Part shown: positions 8,601 to 17,573 of the stretch, one piece after another
Layout: each line of letters starts with the position of its first letter
How positions within the stretch are numbered: the first letter of the stretch is position 1
Origin: Amphritea balenae
GTDB taxonomy: Bacteria > Pseudomonadota > Gammaproteobacteria > Pseudomonadales > Balneatricaceae
Assembly (NCBI RefSeq): GCF_003858655.1
Contig: NZ_RQXV01000007.1
Span: forward strand, 1 to 64,000
Reading direction: 5' to 3'
Length of the DNA: 64,000 nucleotides
Notes under the pieces: generated by a model
What the model saw: the letters and a program-made list of their open reading frames with translations, nothing else
The model's database searches: none
Told to the model about the DNA's origin: nothing
Made by a program: the position numbers and the translations under genes

Positions 8601-11452
8601 ACCTGTTCCTCCAGGGGGGGCTTGTTTAATACGATGGTGCGTTGATGAGCGGCCTGAGTCAGGGAATAATCCAGGCCACGTTTAATCAGGCCGGCAATAT
8701 CCAGAATCAGTGCTACGCTGCCGTCGCCTAAAATAGTTGCGCCGGTCAGGCCATCAATACGTTTAAAGTTTTGTTCCAGGCTTTTAATAACAACCTGTTG
8801 CTGGCCGAACAATTCATCGACGATCAGGCCTGCTTTTTGGCCTGCGCTTTCGACAATAGCGATGAGCTGACCAGATGAAACCTGATCTGTTTCAGGTAGA
8901 TTAAATAGTTTATGCAAACTGATCAGCGGTACGTATTCATCCCTGAATAACAAAAGATTGTGCTGACCGGCAATGGGGCTAAGATCGGATTCTTTTGCCA
9001 GAATAGTTTCGATAATACTGATCAGGGGGATGATATAGGTTTCATCATGCAGCCGGATCAGCTGACCATCCATTATGGCCAGTGTGAGTGGTAAACTGAC
9101 TGAAAACAGCGTGCCCTGGCCGGGTTCTGAGCTGATTTGTATGTTGCCACCCAGTGCCTCAATATTCCTGCGAACCACGTCCATACCCACACCGCGACCG
9201 GATAGGTCACTCACCTGATCCGACGTTGAGAAGCCGGGGCTAAATAACAGGTCATGAATCTCGCCGCTGCTAAGGGATTGTTCGGGCGCAATTAAACCTT
9301 GCTTAATCGCCTTTTGGCGTACTTTCTGTTCGTCAATTCCCCGGCCATCATCAATAATATCGATGATAAAAAAACCGCTTTGATGATATGCATTCAGTTG
9401 TAACGTGCCGGTTTCAGGTTTGCCCATTGCAAGCCGTTGCTGTGGTGTTTCTAAACCGTGATCTAAGGCGTTACGTATCAGGTGAACCAGGGGATCACCG
9501 ATTTTTTCCATCACGGTTTTGTCGATCTCGGTTTGTTCCCCGGAGATGCGCAGTTCAACTTTTTTCTCCAGCTTGGTGCTGATGTCATGAACCAGCCGGG
9601 GAAAACGATTAAAGACAAAGCTGATCGGGAACATGCGCACCCGCATAACATCTTCCTGCAGGTCGCGGGTGTTACGCTCAAGTTGCTCAAGCCCGGCCAT
9701 CAGGCGTTCGGTATCGACTGAGGGTATTTCAGCTATATCCTGGCCGATCTGGCTTAGCATCGCCTGAGTTATAACAAGCTCACCGACCCGGTTTACCAGA
9801 ATATCAATTTTTTCCAGCTCAACCCGAACACTGCTGGCTTCAGTGGTAACCCGGTTCAGAGTCGATGAATTCTTCTTTTCGGTATTCTGGTTGGGTGTGT
9901 TTGTCTTCGGACTAACTGAAGAGACTGCTTCAGTGGTAGTTGAGGGCTCTTTATTGGCTGAGGGCTCTTTATTCGCTGAGGGCCCTATGTTGGCCGAGGG
10001 CTCTTTATTAGCTGAGGGCTCATTATTAGCTGAGGGCTCTTTATTAGCTGAGGGCTCTTTATTAGCTGAGGACTCTTTATTAGCTGAGGACTCTTTATTA
10101 GCTGAGGACTCTTTATTCGCTGAGGGCTCTATGTTGGCTGTGGGCTCTTTATTGGCTGAGGGTTCTATGTTGGCTGTGGGCTCTTTATTGGCTGAGGGTT
10201 CTTTATTCGCTGAAGGCTCTATACTAGCTGAAGGCTCATTCTTAGCTAAAGAAGAGTTCTTAACCGAAGTGTCGAGACTATTATCGATCTCAGGTCCATC
10301 AGAGGATGCCGCAACCGGTTGTGCTTCTGTTTCCGGAGGTTGTCTGTGTGTCGCAGTGCCGGTTGGTATAATCTGCAGATCGCAGTCATCCTCAACCCAT
10401 TCAAAGATCTCCCTGATCTGGCTTTCATCGCAGTCACTTTGCAGCTCTATTTGCCAGCGAAGACAGAGTTCATGCGGATTAAGTTCTGCTAACGAAGGTA
10501 ACTCATCAGTTAATGCGCTGATAGACGCAGAGCCAAGCTGCTGTAGTGCCTCGAGCATGAAAACCGGCTCATGGCCCAACTGCATCATCTGTTTTGAGGG
10601 GGTGAAACTGATATGCCAGCCAGCACCTGTTTGCTCTGTGCGGGATTGTTGAGCATCCGCATTGTTCAGGATCGTTAGCTCGCAATCGTCTTCAATCCAT
10701 TCAAAAATTTCACGTATTTCAGCTTCACTGCAGTCGGCGTTAAGGTTTAATTGCCAGCTTAAGTGCAGTGTATAAGGATCGAGCTCCGTCAGAGGGGGGA
10801 TATCCTGGGTGAACGCCTCTGTTTCAACATCGCCCAGTTCTTGCAGGGCTTCGAGTAAGAACCAGGGTTCATGGCCTTGTTGTAGTAATGTCGGGGCCGG
10901 TTTGAAATAAATTTGCCAGTTAGCGCTGCTTAGCTGTCCGGGAGAGGCCTGTTCTTCGCCTGCGTGCTTACTGGAGGGCCTGGTGACAGGCATAGCCGAA
11001 TCATATGTTTCGTCTACCGCGGTCGACTGTGTGTGTTCAGCGTCAGATGCGGGGCCGGTACTTTCAAGCTCGCCATTAATAGCCTGAAGTAAGCGCAGAT
11101 CTAGCTGGTTAATCTGGTCTGTGTCGGTCGCAGGGCCGTTCTGAGTGGCTGCCAGCAGGGCGCGAATAGCATCAACAGATTCCAGTAAAAGATTGATGAT
11201 AGCCGGAGTGACAGGCTGACGCTCTTTACGCAGATTATCGAGTAGGGTTTCAACGTTGTGGGTAAACTCGCCTACCTGATCAAAGCCAAAAGTACCGGCG
11301 CCACCTTTAATGGAGTGGGCGGCTCTGAAAATAGTGTTTATTGTCTCATGGTCGCCGGAGTCCAGATTAAGGAGCCCGTTCTCCATTATCTCCAGGCCTT
11401 CGTAGCTCTCTTCGAGGAAGGTTGATATGAACTGAGACAGATCGATACTCAT
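8597..11452 (-). CDS. cheA: Chemotaxis histidine kinase CheA with an expanded repeat linker
   Basis: A 951-residue CheA, much longer than the E. coli enzyme (about 650). Order: Hpt domain with phospho-acceptor His46 (AAHSIKGGAGTFGF); two tandem copies of a ~90-residue domain (each with GHEP..LEALQ and REIFEW.EDDC) at about residues 175-265 and 280-370; a 100-residue low-complexity linker of ANKEPS-type hexapeptides (about 402-503); dimerisation domain; kinase domain (NALDHGLETP, DDGRGID, SDLSGRGVGMDVV); C-terminal CheW-like domain. It phosphorylates CheY and CheB. Gap of 7 bases to cheY. Confidence 0.96.
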   Translation of the reverse strand: MSIDLSQFISTFLEESYEGLEIMENGLLNLDSGDHETINTIFRAAHSIKGGAGTFGFDQVGEFTHNVETLLDNLRKERQPVTPAIINLLLESVDAIRALLAATQNGPATDTDQINQLDLRLLQAINGELESTGPASDAEHTQSTAVDETYDSAMPVTRPSSKHAGEEQASPGQLSSANWQIYFKPAPTLLQQGHEPWFLLEALQELGDVETEAFTQDIPPLTELDPYTLHLSWQLNLNADCSEAEIREIFEWIEDDCELTILNNADAQQSRTEQTGAGWHISFTPSKQMMQLGHEPVFMLEALQQLGSASISALTDELPSLAELNPHELCLRWQIELQSDCDESQIREIFEWVEDDCDLQIIPTGTATHRQPPETEAQPVAASSDGPEIDNSLDTSVKNSSLAKNEPSASIEPSANKEPSANKEPTANIEPSANKEPTANIEPSANKESSANKESSANKESSANKEPSANKEPSANNEPSANKEPSANIGPSANKEPSANKEPSTTTEAVSSVSPKTNTPNQNTEKKNSSTLNRVTTEASSVRVELEKIDILVNRVGELVITQAMLSQIGQDIAEIPSVDTERLMAGLEQLERNTRDLQEDVMRVRMFPISFVFNRFPRLVHDISTKLEKKVELRISGEQTEIDKTVMEKIGDPLVHLIRNALDHGLETPQQRLAMGKPETGTLQLNAYHQSGFFIIDIIDDGRGIDEQKVRQKAIKQGLIAPEQSLSSGEIHDLLFSPGFSTSDQVSDLSGRGVGMDVVRRNIEALGGNIQISSEPGQGTLFSVSLPLTLAIMDGQLIRLHDETYIIPLISIIETILAKESDLSPIAGQHNLLLFRDEYVPLISLHKLFNLPETDQVSSGQLIAIVESAGQKAGLIVDELFGQQQVVIKSLEQNFKRIDGLTGATILGDGSVALILDIAGLIKRGLDYSLTQAAHQRTIVLNKPPLEEQV
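9940..10250. repeat. 18-bp intragenic minisatellite in cheA (about 17 units)
   Basis: Roughly 17 tandem copies of an 18-bp unit (consensus GCTGAGGGCTCTTTATTA on the plus strand) encode imperfect ANKEPS hexapeptides in the CheA linker. Unit length is a multiple of three, so copy-number change keeps the frame. Variants (ANIEPS, ANKESS, ANNEPS) are clustered: three ANKESS-type units are adjacent, the pattern expected of slippage or unequal recombination. Confidence 0.93.
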
Positions 11453-11459
11453 AGATTAA

Positions 11460-11822
11460 CTACCTGACGACCCGTTTAATGGTGCTGATCAGTTTTTCGG
11501 GATTAAAAGGCTTTACCAGCCAGCCGGTTGCCCCGGCTTGTTTGCCTTTTTGCTTCATCTCCATTGAGCTGTCGGTGGTTAGCATCAGTACCGGTGTAAA
11601 TCGGGCAGAAGGGCGTTTTCTCAGTTCAGTACAAAAGGTAATGCCATCCATTATCGGCATGTTTACATCGGCCAGAACCAGATCAAACTTATTCTCCGCG
11701 GCGATATCCAGAGCTTGTTGCCCATTCTCCGCTTCTAAAACCTCATAGCCTTCATGTTTCAGCGTGAACACCACCATGCCGCGTAGCGAGGCAGAATCAT
11801 CCACGACCAGAATGGTAGCCAT
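11460..11822 (-). CDS. cheY: Single-domain response regulator, CheY type
   Basis: A 120-residue stand-alone receiver domain: Asp pair DDS at residues 8-10, phospho-acceptor Asp52 (VLADVNMPIMDG), conserved Thr (MLTTDSS) and Lys (WLVKPFNPEKL). It sits 7 bases upstream of cheA, so it is likely the output regulator of this array. Whether it binds the flagellar motor or another target cannot be read from sequence. Confidence 0.95.
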   Translation of the reverse strand: MATILVVDDSASLRGMVVFTLKHEGYEVLEAENGQQALDIAAENKFDLVLADVNMPIMDGITFCTELRKRPSARFTPVLMLTTDSSMEMKQKGKQAGATGWLVKPFNPEKLISTIKRVVR

Positions 11823-12121
11823 TATTTATCTCCATCAGATGTTTGCTGGCCGAATATTGCGTGGTCTAAACCCAGGGTTTGTGCCTGATGTTGCAAGGTG
11901 GGTGCAACGGATAGCCAGTGATAGGTTTTGCCACTATTGATAACCTGTGTGATAAACGCCAGCAGCAGTTGTAAGCCTGCACTGTCAATGCGGCACAAGT
12001 CATTACTCTGAAAATTAAAGTGGCGGTGCTGGTCTATGGCCTGACAAAATACAGGGTGCCACTGATCAACTGTATTGATCGAAAGCTCTTCCGGTAATTC
12101 AATTGTTGTGCTGTCAGACAT
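11822..12121 (-). CDS. STAS-domain protein (anti-sigma-factor antagonist-like)
   Basis: A 99-residue STAS domain with the hallmark CRIDSAGLQLL loop; Ser47 corresponds to the phosphorylatable serine of SpoIIAA-like antagonists. It is the first gene of the chemotaxis operon and its stop overlaps the cheY start by one base. STAS proteins heading che operons of this type are common in marine gammaproteobacteria, but no cognate kinase or anti-sigma factor is visible here. Confidence 0.88.
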   Translation of the reverse strand: MSDSTTIELPEELSINTVDQWHPVFCQAIDQHRHFNFQSNDLCRIDSAGLQLLLAFITQVINSGKTYHWLSVAPTLQHQAQTLGLDHAIFGQQTSDGDK

Positions 12122-12400
12122 GGACGTTCCTGCATCATAATCAGATAGATAAAATCTGACTCACGAACGGTTCTAAGTCAAAGAAATAGGCTGGCGGGGT
12201 ACTCAAACTGGGTATCGGTTGGGCAGTATTGGTGCTTATTTGAACAATGCACAAAATGGTGATGTTCGTCCGTAATTCAGGGGCTTAGTCGTTAGACTTT
12301 TGATTAGGGCTCAATTGGGCAGAGTAATTCTGTGTTAAGTTGGGGTTGAAAGGGAATTCATATTAGCTGTTTTTATTATTCGTTTGCGTTGGAGAATAAT

Positions 12401-13390
12401 ATGCAATATCTGAATGCCTTCTGCCGTAAAAATATCTTTTTCGGTTTTCTTTTCTCTCTGTTTTTTTTATCTGCCTGTAGTGAATCTGAACCTGTTACTA
12501 AAGCCCCTGCTGTCGTCGAAGAGGCGCCGGTTGCTGAGGTTAAAACGGTGGCTCTGGTGATGAAAACCCTGACTAATCCTTTTTTTATCGAGATGGAACG
12601 GGGGGCTCGACAGGCAGAACAAAAGCTGGGTATTGAGCTGGTGGTTAAGACGGCTGCGCAGGAAACATCGATACAACAGCAGATCAGTATTGTGGAAGAT
12701 CTGATTCGTGATCATGTAGATGCCATCGTCATAGCTCCGGGAGACTCTGTTGAACTGGTACCTGTTTTAAAACAGGCGCGGGATGCTGGGATAGTCGTGA
12801 TCAATATTGATAACCGGTTGGATAAGGAGTTTGCCAAAGTCTCCGGCTTAGTCGGCGTGCCTTTTATCAGTGTGGATAACGAGCATGCCGCTTATCAGTC
12901 AGCAAAGACGTTAACTTCAGCGATGTCTGAAACCACTCAAGTAGCGATTATCGAAGGCATTCGGGAAGCTGAAAATGCTAAGGATCGTAAAAATGGCGCG
13001 GTAAAAGCATTTAATGAATCTGAATTTGCCGAAGTTGTTTTCAGTGAAACGGCCCACTGGAAAATAGATGAATCTTATGAAGTCACTAAACATCTGCTGG
13101 AGCAGCACCCGCAAGTGAAAGCGATATTCTGTGCTAACGATATGATGGCGCTGGGGACACTGAAATACCTTAAAGACAGCAAACGTAGCGATGTCCGGGT
13201 TGCCGGTTACGATGCGCTTGAACAGGCTGTGACGGCAGTTAAATCGGGTGAACTGGTTGCAACGGTTGATCAGCAGGCGGCCGAGCAGGGGTATCAGGGG
13301 GTAATGTTCGCGTATAGGGCACTGCAGGGTGACCGTTTACCTGCGGTGATACTGATCGATACCCGGCTGATCACCAGCGCTTCATTCTAA
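12401..13390 (+). CDS. Periplasmic sugar-binding lipoprotein (ribose/galactose-binding family)
   Basis: A 329-residue periplasmic-binding protein of the type I (LacI/RbsB) fold. ATG at 12401 is chosen because GGAG lies 7 bases upstream; an in-frame TTG at 12389 sits inside that region. The N terminus is a lipoprotein signal (FGFLFSLFFLSAC) with lipidated Cys. Sugar-family motifs include TLTNPFF, IVIAPGDS, FCANDMMALG and VAGYDA. No ABC permease or ATPase follows; the next gene, 13 bases on, is a c-di-GMP enzyme with an extracellular sensor domain, so this protein probably delivers a ligand signal rather than feeding a transporter. Confidence 0.9.
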   Translation: MQYLNAFCRKNIFFGFLFSLFFLSACSESEPVTKAPAVVEEAPVAEVKTVALVMKTLTNPFFIEMERGARQAEQKLGIELVVKTAAQETSIQQQISIVEDLIRDHVDAIVIAPGDSVELVPVLKQARDAGIVVINIDNRLDKEFAKVSGLVGVPFISVDNEHAAYQSAKTLTSAMSETTQVAIIEGIREAENAKDRKNGAVKAFNESEFAEVVFSETAHWKIDESYEVTKHLLEQHPQVKAIFCANDMMALGTLKYLKDSKRSDVRVAGYDALEQAVTAVKSGELVATVDQQAAEQGYQGVMFAYRALQGDRLPAVILIDTRLITSASF

Positions 13391-13403
13391 CGGATTAACT
13401 TAG

Positions 13404-16259
13404 ATGCTCAATCCGGGGAAAAAGATTATTGTCCGTTTTGTCGGGCTTATGATTCTGATATCAGTGTTACCGTTACTGCTTATCGGTCTGATTTCCTATC
13501 AGGCTAGTAGCCAGGCGATGCAGGAAGCGGAGCAGCGCTATGCCCGTACGTTATTGCAGAATCAGGTAGAGCGGCTGAGCTCGCAGTTAGAACAGGTTGA
13601 AAACCTGATTGCCAATATATCCGGTGTGGAAGATATCACCCGTTCTCTGAATGACAAAAACAGCTCTGCCGATAGTTATACCCATTTGGCGACGCAGGCG
13701 CGTATTGGCTATATTCTGAACGGTTATCTGAGCCTCAAAGGGCTGGTGTCCATCGATATATTTACCGAAGGGGGAGCTCACTATCATGTGGGGGATACGC
13801 TGGATATCAGCGCTGCCCGACTGGAGATAAAAGATCAGATAAAACAGCAGGCGCTGGCATCAGATAAACAGGTGTATTGGGCCGGCGTGGTCGACAACGT
13901 AAACAGTACTTCACGTCATCGTCAGGTATTAACGGCCGCCAGAATATTGAAGGTGCTGGATCGTGAAACCATGCAGCAGCAACCTATCGCCGTAATTCTG
14001 GTTAATTACAGCCTGGATTATCTGGCTCAACAGTTTACCCAGGCCGAGCTGTTACAGGGTAGTCAACTGGCTTTGCTGGATCAGTTTGGCAATGTAATCT
14101 ATCAGAATAATCCAACAGGAAATCAGCTGTTAATTCGTTATATCCACCAGGGCTTTCATGAGGGTATGTTTGCCGATTGGCAGGATAATCGTTACCTGGT
14201 TCAGGAGCAGCATCTTGAGGCATACAACTGGCACCTGATCAGTGCTGTTCCTGAGAGTATATTGCTCACCGGTGTAAGAGATATTCGGCAGATTACGCTG
14301 AGTCTTTTGGTGTTAGGTTTGTTGTTAGTGCTATTTGCGGGGGGGCTGTTTTTCCGCAATATACTTACCCCGATCAGAGCGGTGGTGAGTAGCTTTAAAT
14401 CACTGCAGGGCAATGATTACGATCTGAACCAGCGACTACCGGTTAAAGGTAATGATGAGATAACAGAGTTGGTACGCTGGTTTAACCGCTTTCTCGATAA
14501 CCTGGCCGCCCAGAAAGAGTCTGAAGCGGCCTTGAGAGAAAGTGAACGGCGTTACGAGTTGGTGGTGAATGCGACCCACGAGGGACTGTGGGACTGGAAT
14601 CTGCTGGAAGATACCTTGTACCTGTCGCCAAGGTTTCTTGTGTTGCTGGGCCGGGATCCTGTCACAGAGCCGTTGGAAACAAATAGCCCTGCTGAATGGT
14701 TGGAACGGATTCACGGGGATGATCTGCAAAGTGTCAAACAGCAGATCGAGTTGCACCTGCAGGGGGTTGCGCCTCACTTTGAATCTGAATACCGGCTGCT
14801 ACAAAAAGATGGTAGCTATCGCTGGGTACTAAGCCATGGCCTGGTTGAACTGGATGCAGCCGGGGAGCCGGTAAGAATGGCGGGCTCGCACTCTGATATC
14901 AGTGACCGCAAAGATGCAGAGTCCCGCCTGCGCCATGATGCATTTCACGATAATCTGACCGGGCTGAGTAACCGGGCATGGTTTACCAGCTATCTGGCGA
15001 AGACGATCAACGATACCGCACGACAAAAAGAGCAGGCTTTTGCGGTACTGTTTCTCGACCTGGACCACTTTAAAATGGTTAACGATACCCTGGGGCATTC
15101 AGCCGGCGATCAACTGTTGATAGAGGTTTCTGCGCGACTCAAGGACTGTCTACGCAATACGGATCTGTTAGCCCGCCTTGGTGGTGATGAGTTCGTGATA
15201 TTACTGGAGCACAGTGATGACTTTCATTACATCCATGTGGCTGAGCGGATCCTTGAAGCGTTGGTGCGACCCTATCAGATTGCCGAGCAAGAGGTGCTGT
15301 CCGGAGGCAGTATAGGTATTGCGCTGAGTCATGCCGGTTACAGTGATCCTGATGAAATGATCCGGGACGCTGATATCGCGATGTATCAGGCGAAGCTGTC
15401 TGGTAAAAACTGTTATGTAGTCTTTGATGAAGACATGCGTGAGCATCTGGTGCAGCGTATAAATACCGAGCGCGAACTGAGTAAAGCGATTAAAGATGAT
15501 CAGTTAATACTTCACTACCAGCCGGTCATTAATCTGAAAACAGGCCAGATTGCGGGCTGTGAAGCACTGGTTCGCTGGCAGCACCCGGAAAAAGGTTTGC
15601 TCAACCCCGACCAGTTTATCCCCATCGCGGAGAGTAGCAATCTGATTCACCCTCTGGGGCAGTGGGTGCTGGAATCAGCATGTCGGCAATGGTGTGAGTG
15701 GCGTAGAACCGTCTTTTGCGGACTTGAGTTATCCCTGTCAGTGAATCTTTCACCGGTGCAGTTTTATGATGAGGGGCTGTTACGAATACTGCCGGGGCTA
15801 CTGTCGAAATATCAGTTTTCCCCGGGAGAGCTAGCGCTGGAAATTACCGAGACAGTATTGATTCGGGATACCCGTAAAGCCGCCAGAGTGATAGATAAAA
15901 TTAAAGCGCTGGGGGTTGAGGTTCATCTGGATGACTTTGGTACCGGATACTCTTCTTTGAGTCATCTGTCTGAATTCCCGATCGATCTGATAAAAATAGA
16001 TCGCTCTTTTGTGATGCAGTGCGTCGAATCTAAAAAGCATCATCGGGTTGTTAGTGGCATTCTCAATCTTGCCCACGAGCTGGATCTGCCCTGTATTGCC
16101 GAAGGGATAGAAACCCAGGATCAGTTATGGCAACTACAACAGCAGGGGTGTGAGTATGGTCAGGGCTACTATATCTATCGGCCTCTGAATGTAGAACAGA
16201 TGGCTAAAGTGTTAAATACGAGGGAAGCAGAAGGTCAGGAGCAGGAGGCGACTTATTGA
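13404..16259 (+). CDS. Cache-HAMP-PAS-GGDEF-EAL cyclic-di-GMP signalling protein
   Basis: A 951-residue membrane enzyme. TM1 (about 10-30), a periplasmic Cache-like sensor (about 35-280), TM2 (about 290-315), HAMP, PAS with PAC (VRMAGSHSDISDRKDAESRL), an intact GGDEF active site at residues 593-597 (RLGGDEF) and an EAL domain starting near 720 (CEALVRWQHP) with DDFGTGYSSL and SVNLSPVQF. Both catalytic signatures look intact, so it could make or break c-di-GMP. It is in an operon with the upstream sugar-binding lipoprotein, a likely input partner. Confidence 0.94.
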   Translation: MLNPGKKIIVRFVGLMILISVLPLLLIGLISYQASSQAMQEAEQRYARTLLQNQVERLSSQLEQVENLIANISGVEDITRSLNDKNSSADSYTHLATQARIGYILNGYLSLKGLVSIDIFTEGGAHYHVGDTLDISAARLEIKDQIKQQALASDKQVYWAGVVDNVNSTSRHRQVLTAARILKVLDRETMQQQPIAVILVNYSLDYLAQQFTQAELLQGSQLALLDQFGNVIYQNNPTGNQLLIRYIHQGFHEGMFADWQDNRYLVQEQHLEAYNWHLISAVPESILLTGVRDIRQITLSLLVLGLLLVLFAGGLFFRNILTPIRAVVSSFKSLQGNDYDLNQRLPVKGNDEITELVRWFNRFLDNLAAQKESEAALRESERRYELVVNATHEGLWDWNLLEDTLYLSPRFLVLLGRDPVTEPLETNSPAEWLERIHGDDLQSVKQQIELHLQGVAPHFESEYRLLQKDGSYRWVLSHGLVELDAAGEPVRMAGSHSDISDRKDAESRLRHDAFHDNLTGLSNRAWFTSYLAKTINDTARQKEQAFAVLFLDLDHFKMVNDTLGHSAGDQLLIEVSARLKDCLRNTDLLARLGGDEFVILLEHSDDFHYIHVAERILEALVRPYQIAEQEVLSGGSIGIALSHAGYSDPDEMIRDADIAMYQAKLSGKNCYVVFDEDMREHLVQRINTERELSKAIKDDQLILHYQPVINLKTGQIAGCEALVRWQHPEKGLLNPDQFIPIAESSNLIHPLGQWVLESACRQWCEWRRTVFCGLELSLSVNLSPVQFYDEGLLRILPGLLSKYQFSPGELALEITETVLIRDTRKAARVIDKIKALGVEVHLDDFGTGYSSLSHLSEFPIDLIKIDRSFVMQCVESKKHHRVVSGILNLAHELDLPCIAEGIETQDQLWQLQQQGCEYGQGYYIYRPLNVEQMAKVLNTREAEGQEQEATY

Positions 16260-16724
16260 TAAGGCTTTGATAGCCACAGAAAGGTACATGCAGAAAATCT
16301 GAACCAGAGATGGTTTTACTTATATTCAGGCAGAGGATTGGTTAACAGGGGGAAGAACGAATACCGGCTACCCAACAGCCAGAACAGAGTTCTTAGCGCC
16401 AGTGTAACCGGTTTGGCCTCAATTATTATTTTTATTAAGAGACGGTATTGTCCACATCTTTGCCGCAGTTATTTTTATTTTGGCCGATGCTTTCAGTATT
16501 TGTTGTTGTTCTTATTATTTTTGTTGTTATTACTCTATATAAAGCAGGTGACGTGCCACATATTGTAACTTATTGATTTTAGTGGCTTTTGTCTGTCTTA
16601 GTTACCTGTTTGTTACTTACTGACAGAGCTTAGGTGGTGAAAGTGTTACCTTATGACCCAAAAGGGGTAACACTTACTGGGTGGGAAGGTAACGTTTGTG
16701 GGGGCTTGAGCGCGCGGGGCAGAT
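16260..16724. other. Intergenic stretch without a supported gene
   Basis: No convincing coding region is seen. A plus-strand open frame at 16338-16568 ends in a Leu/Tyr-rich tail without a ribosome site and is not accepted. The stretch marks the boundary between the signalling genes and the accessory zone and contains one long inverted repeat. Confidence 0.5.
16641..16675. repeat. Perfect 10-bp inverted repeat
   Basis: Arms AAGTGTTACC (16641-16650) and GGTAACACTT (16666-16675) are exact reverse complements with a 15-base spacer. No T tract follows on either strand, so it reads more like an operator or recombination site than an intrinsic terminator. Further GTTAC/GGTAAC copies lie at about 16597 and 16687. 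Confidence 0.7.
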
Positions 16725-16955
16725 TTACTGTTCCGCAATATCAGGAGAGGACTGTATGCTAATGTACTTAACTGGCTCCAGTGTTTCTATAATCCACTGT
16801 AGAGTTCGATTGGTGAAAGTTGCAAAAGCACCGCAGGTTATGCAGTTGTAGAGTTTGTAGCCGGGCATGACGGACATTACTTTTAACGCTGGGTGAGGCC
16901 TTGGCGTATTGTATATTTTGAGTTCTCTGCATGCAGGACAGATATGGGGCGTCAT
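16725..16955 (-). CDS. Small zinc-ribbon-like protein of unknown function
   Basis: A 76-residue protein with two CxxC knuckles (CPAC near residue 6, CITC near residue 38), the layout of a small zinc ribbon. An AAGGAAGGA ribosome site lies 9 bases before the ATG, which supports real translation. It stands alone between the c-di-GMP gene and vsr. No family was recognised; a DNA- or protein-binding role is only a guess. Confidence 0.55.
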   Translation of the reverse strand: MTPHICPACRELKIYNTPRPHPALKVMSVMPGYKLYNCITCGAFATFTNRTLQWIIETLEPVKYISIQSSPDIAEQ

Positions 16956-17126
16956 GATATGGAGTCCTTCCTTGGATACATATCAAGATTAATAAAATAA
17001 CTTTTCAGAAACTATAGGAAAAAATATGAGTTATTTTTTTGAACGCCGTGCTACAAGAAAATAGCTATATGCATAGGTAAAGGCTGTTTGGAATGACGGC
17101 TTTATAGTGGAAGGGGGCTCTGGCTA

Positions 17127-17573
17127 CTATGGGATTTCTGATGAGTCAGCGCGAGTTCTGATCCAGTTAGAAATGATTTTAATAAGTATGTCCTCTTTGA
17201 TTCTCTCTTTACCGCTAATTGCACATTCCCAGACTGTAAGTACCCGCCAACCCGAGTTTTCCAATTGCTGTTTTTTCAACAGATCTCTGTCACGGTTACC
17301 ATAAAGCTTAGCTTTCCAGAAATCAGTCCGTGTGGCGGGAAGCTTAAACAGATGACAATCATGGGCGTGCCAGAAGCAGCCGTGAACAAAGATAACGGCT
17401 TTGTATCTGGGTAGTACTATGTCTGGTTTGCCGGGGAGATCTTTTGGGTTGAGCCGGTATCTGAAACCGGCTGCGTGGAGCCGTTTACGAAGCCAGAGCT
17501 CTGGCTTCGTGTTTTTGGACTTGATGGCAGACATGTTCTTCCGACGAATCTCGGAAGAATGAACATCGGTCAT
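17127..17573 (-). CDS. vsr: Very short patch repair endonuclease Vsr
   Basis: A 148-residue Vsr: N-terminal [17 protein letters not shown], the core [22 protein letters not shown] and the zinc-site Cys/His residues. Vsr nicks 5' of T in T:G mismatches that arise when 5-methylcytosine deaminates, and so protects Dcm sites from mutation. Its ATG overlaps the dcm stop by 4 bases, the same overlapping dcm-vsr arrangement as in E. coli. Confidence 0.97.
   Translation of the reverse strand: MTDVHSSEIRRKNMSAIKSKNTKPELWLRKRLHAAGFRYRLNPKDLPGKPDIVLPRYKAVIFVHGCFWHAHDCHLFKLPATRTDFWKAKLYGNRDRDLLKKQQLENSGWRVLTVWECAISGKERIKEDILIKIISNWIRTRADSSEIP

Noticed and set aside
9940-10250. Possible CRISPR array
   Set aside because: The 18-bp units are directly adjacent with no spacers and encode protein within cheA.
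9843-10652. Plus-strand 269-residue open frame across the cheA repeat
   Set aside because: It is an antisense shadow of cheA; the repeat unit is a multiple of three and stop-free in this frame, which creates a long artificial frame.
16338-16568. 76-residue open frame with a hydrophobic tail
   Set aside because: No ribosome site, Leu run from a TTG/TTA-rich stretch, no recognisable homologue.
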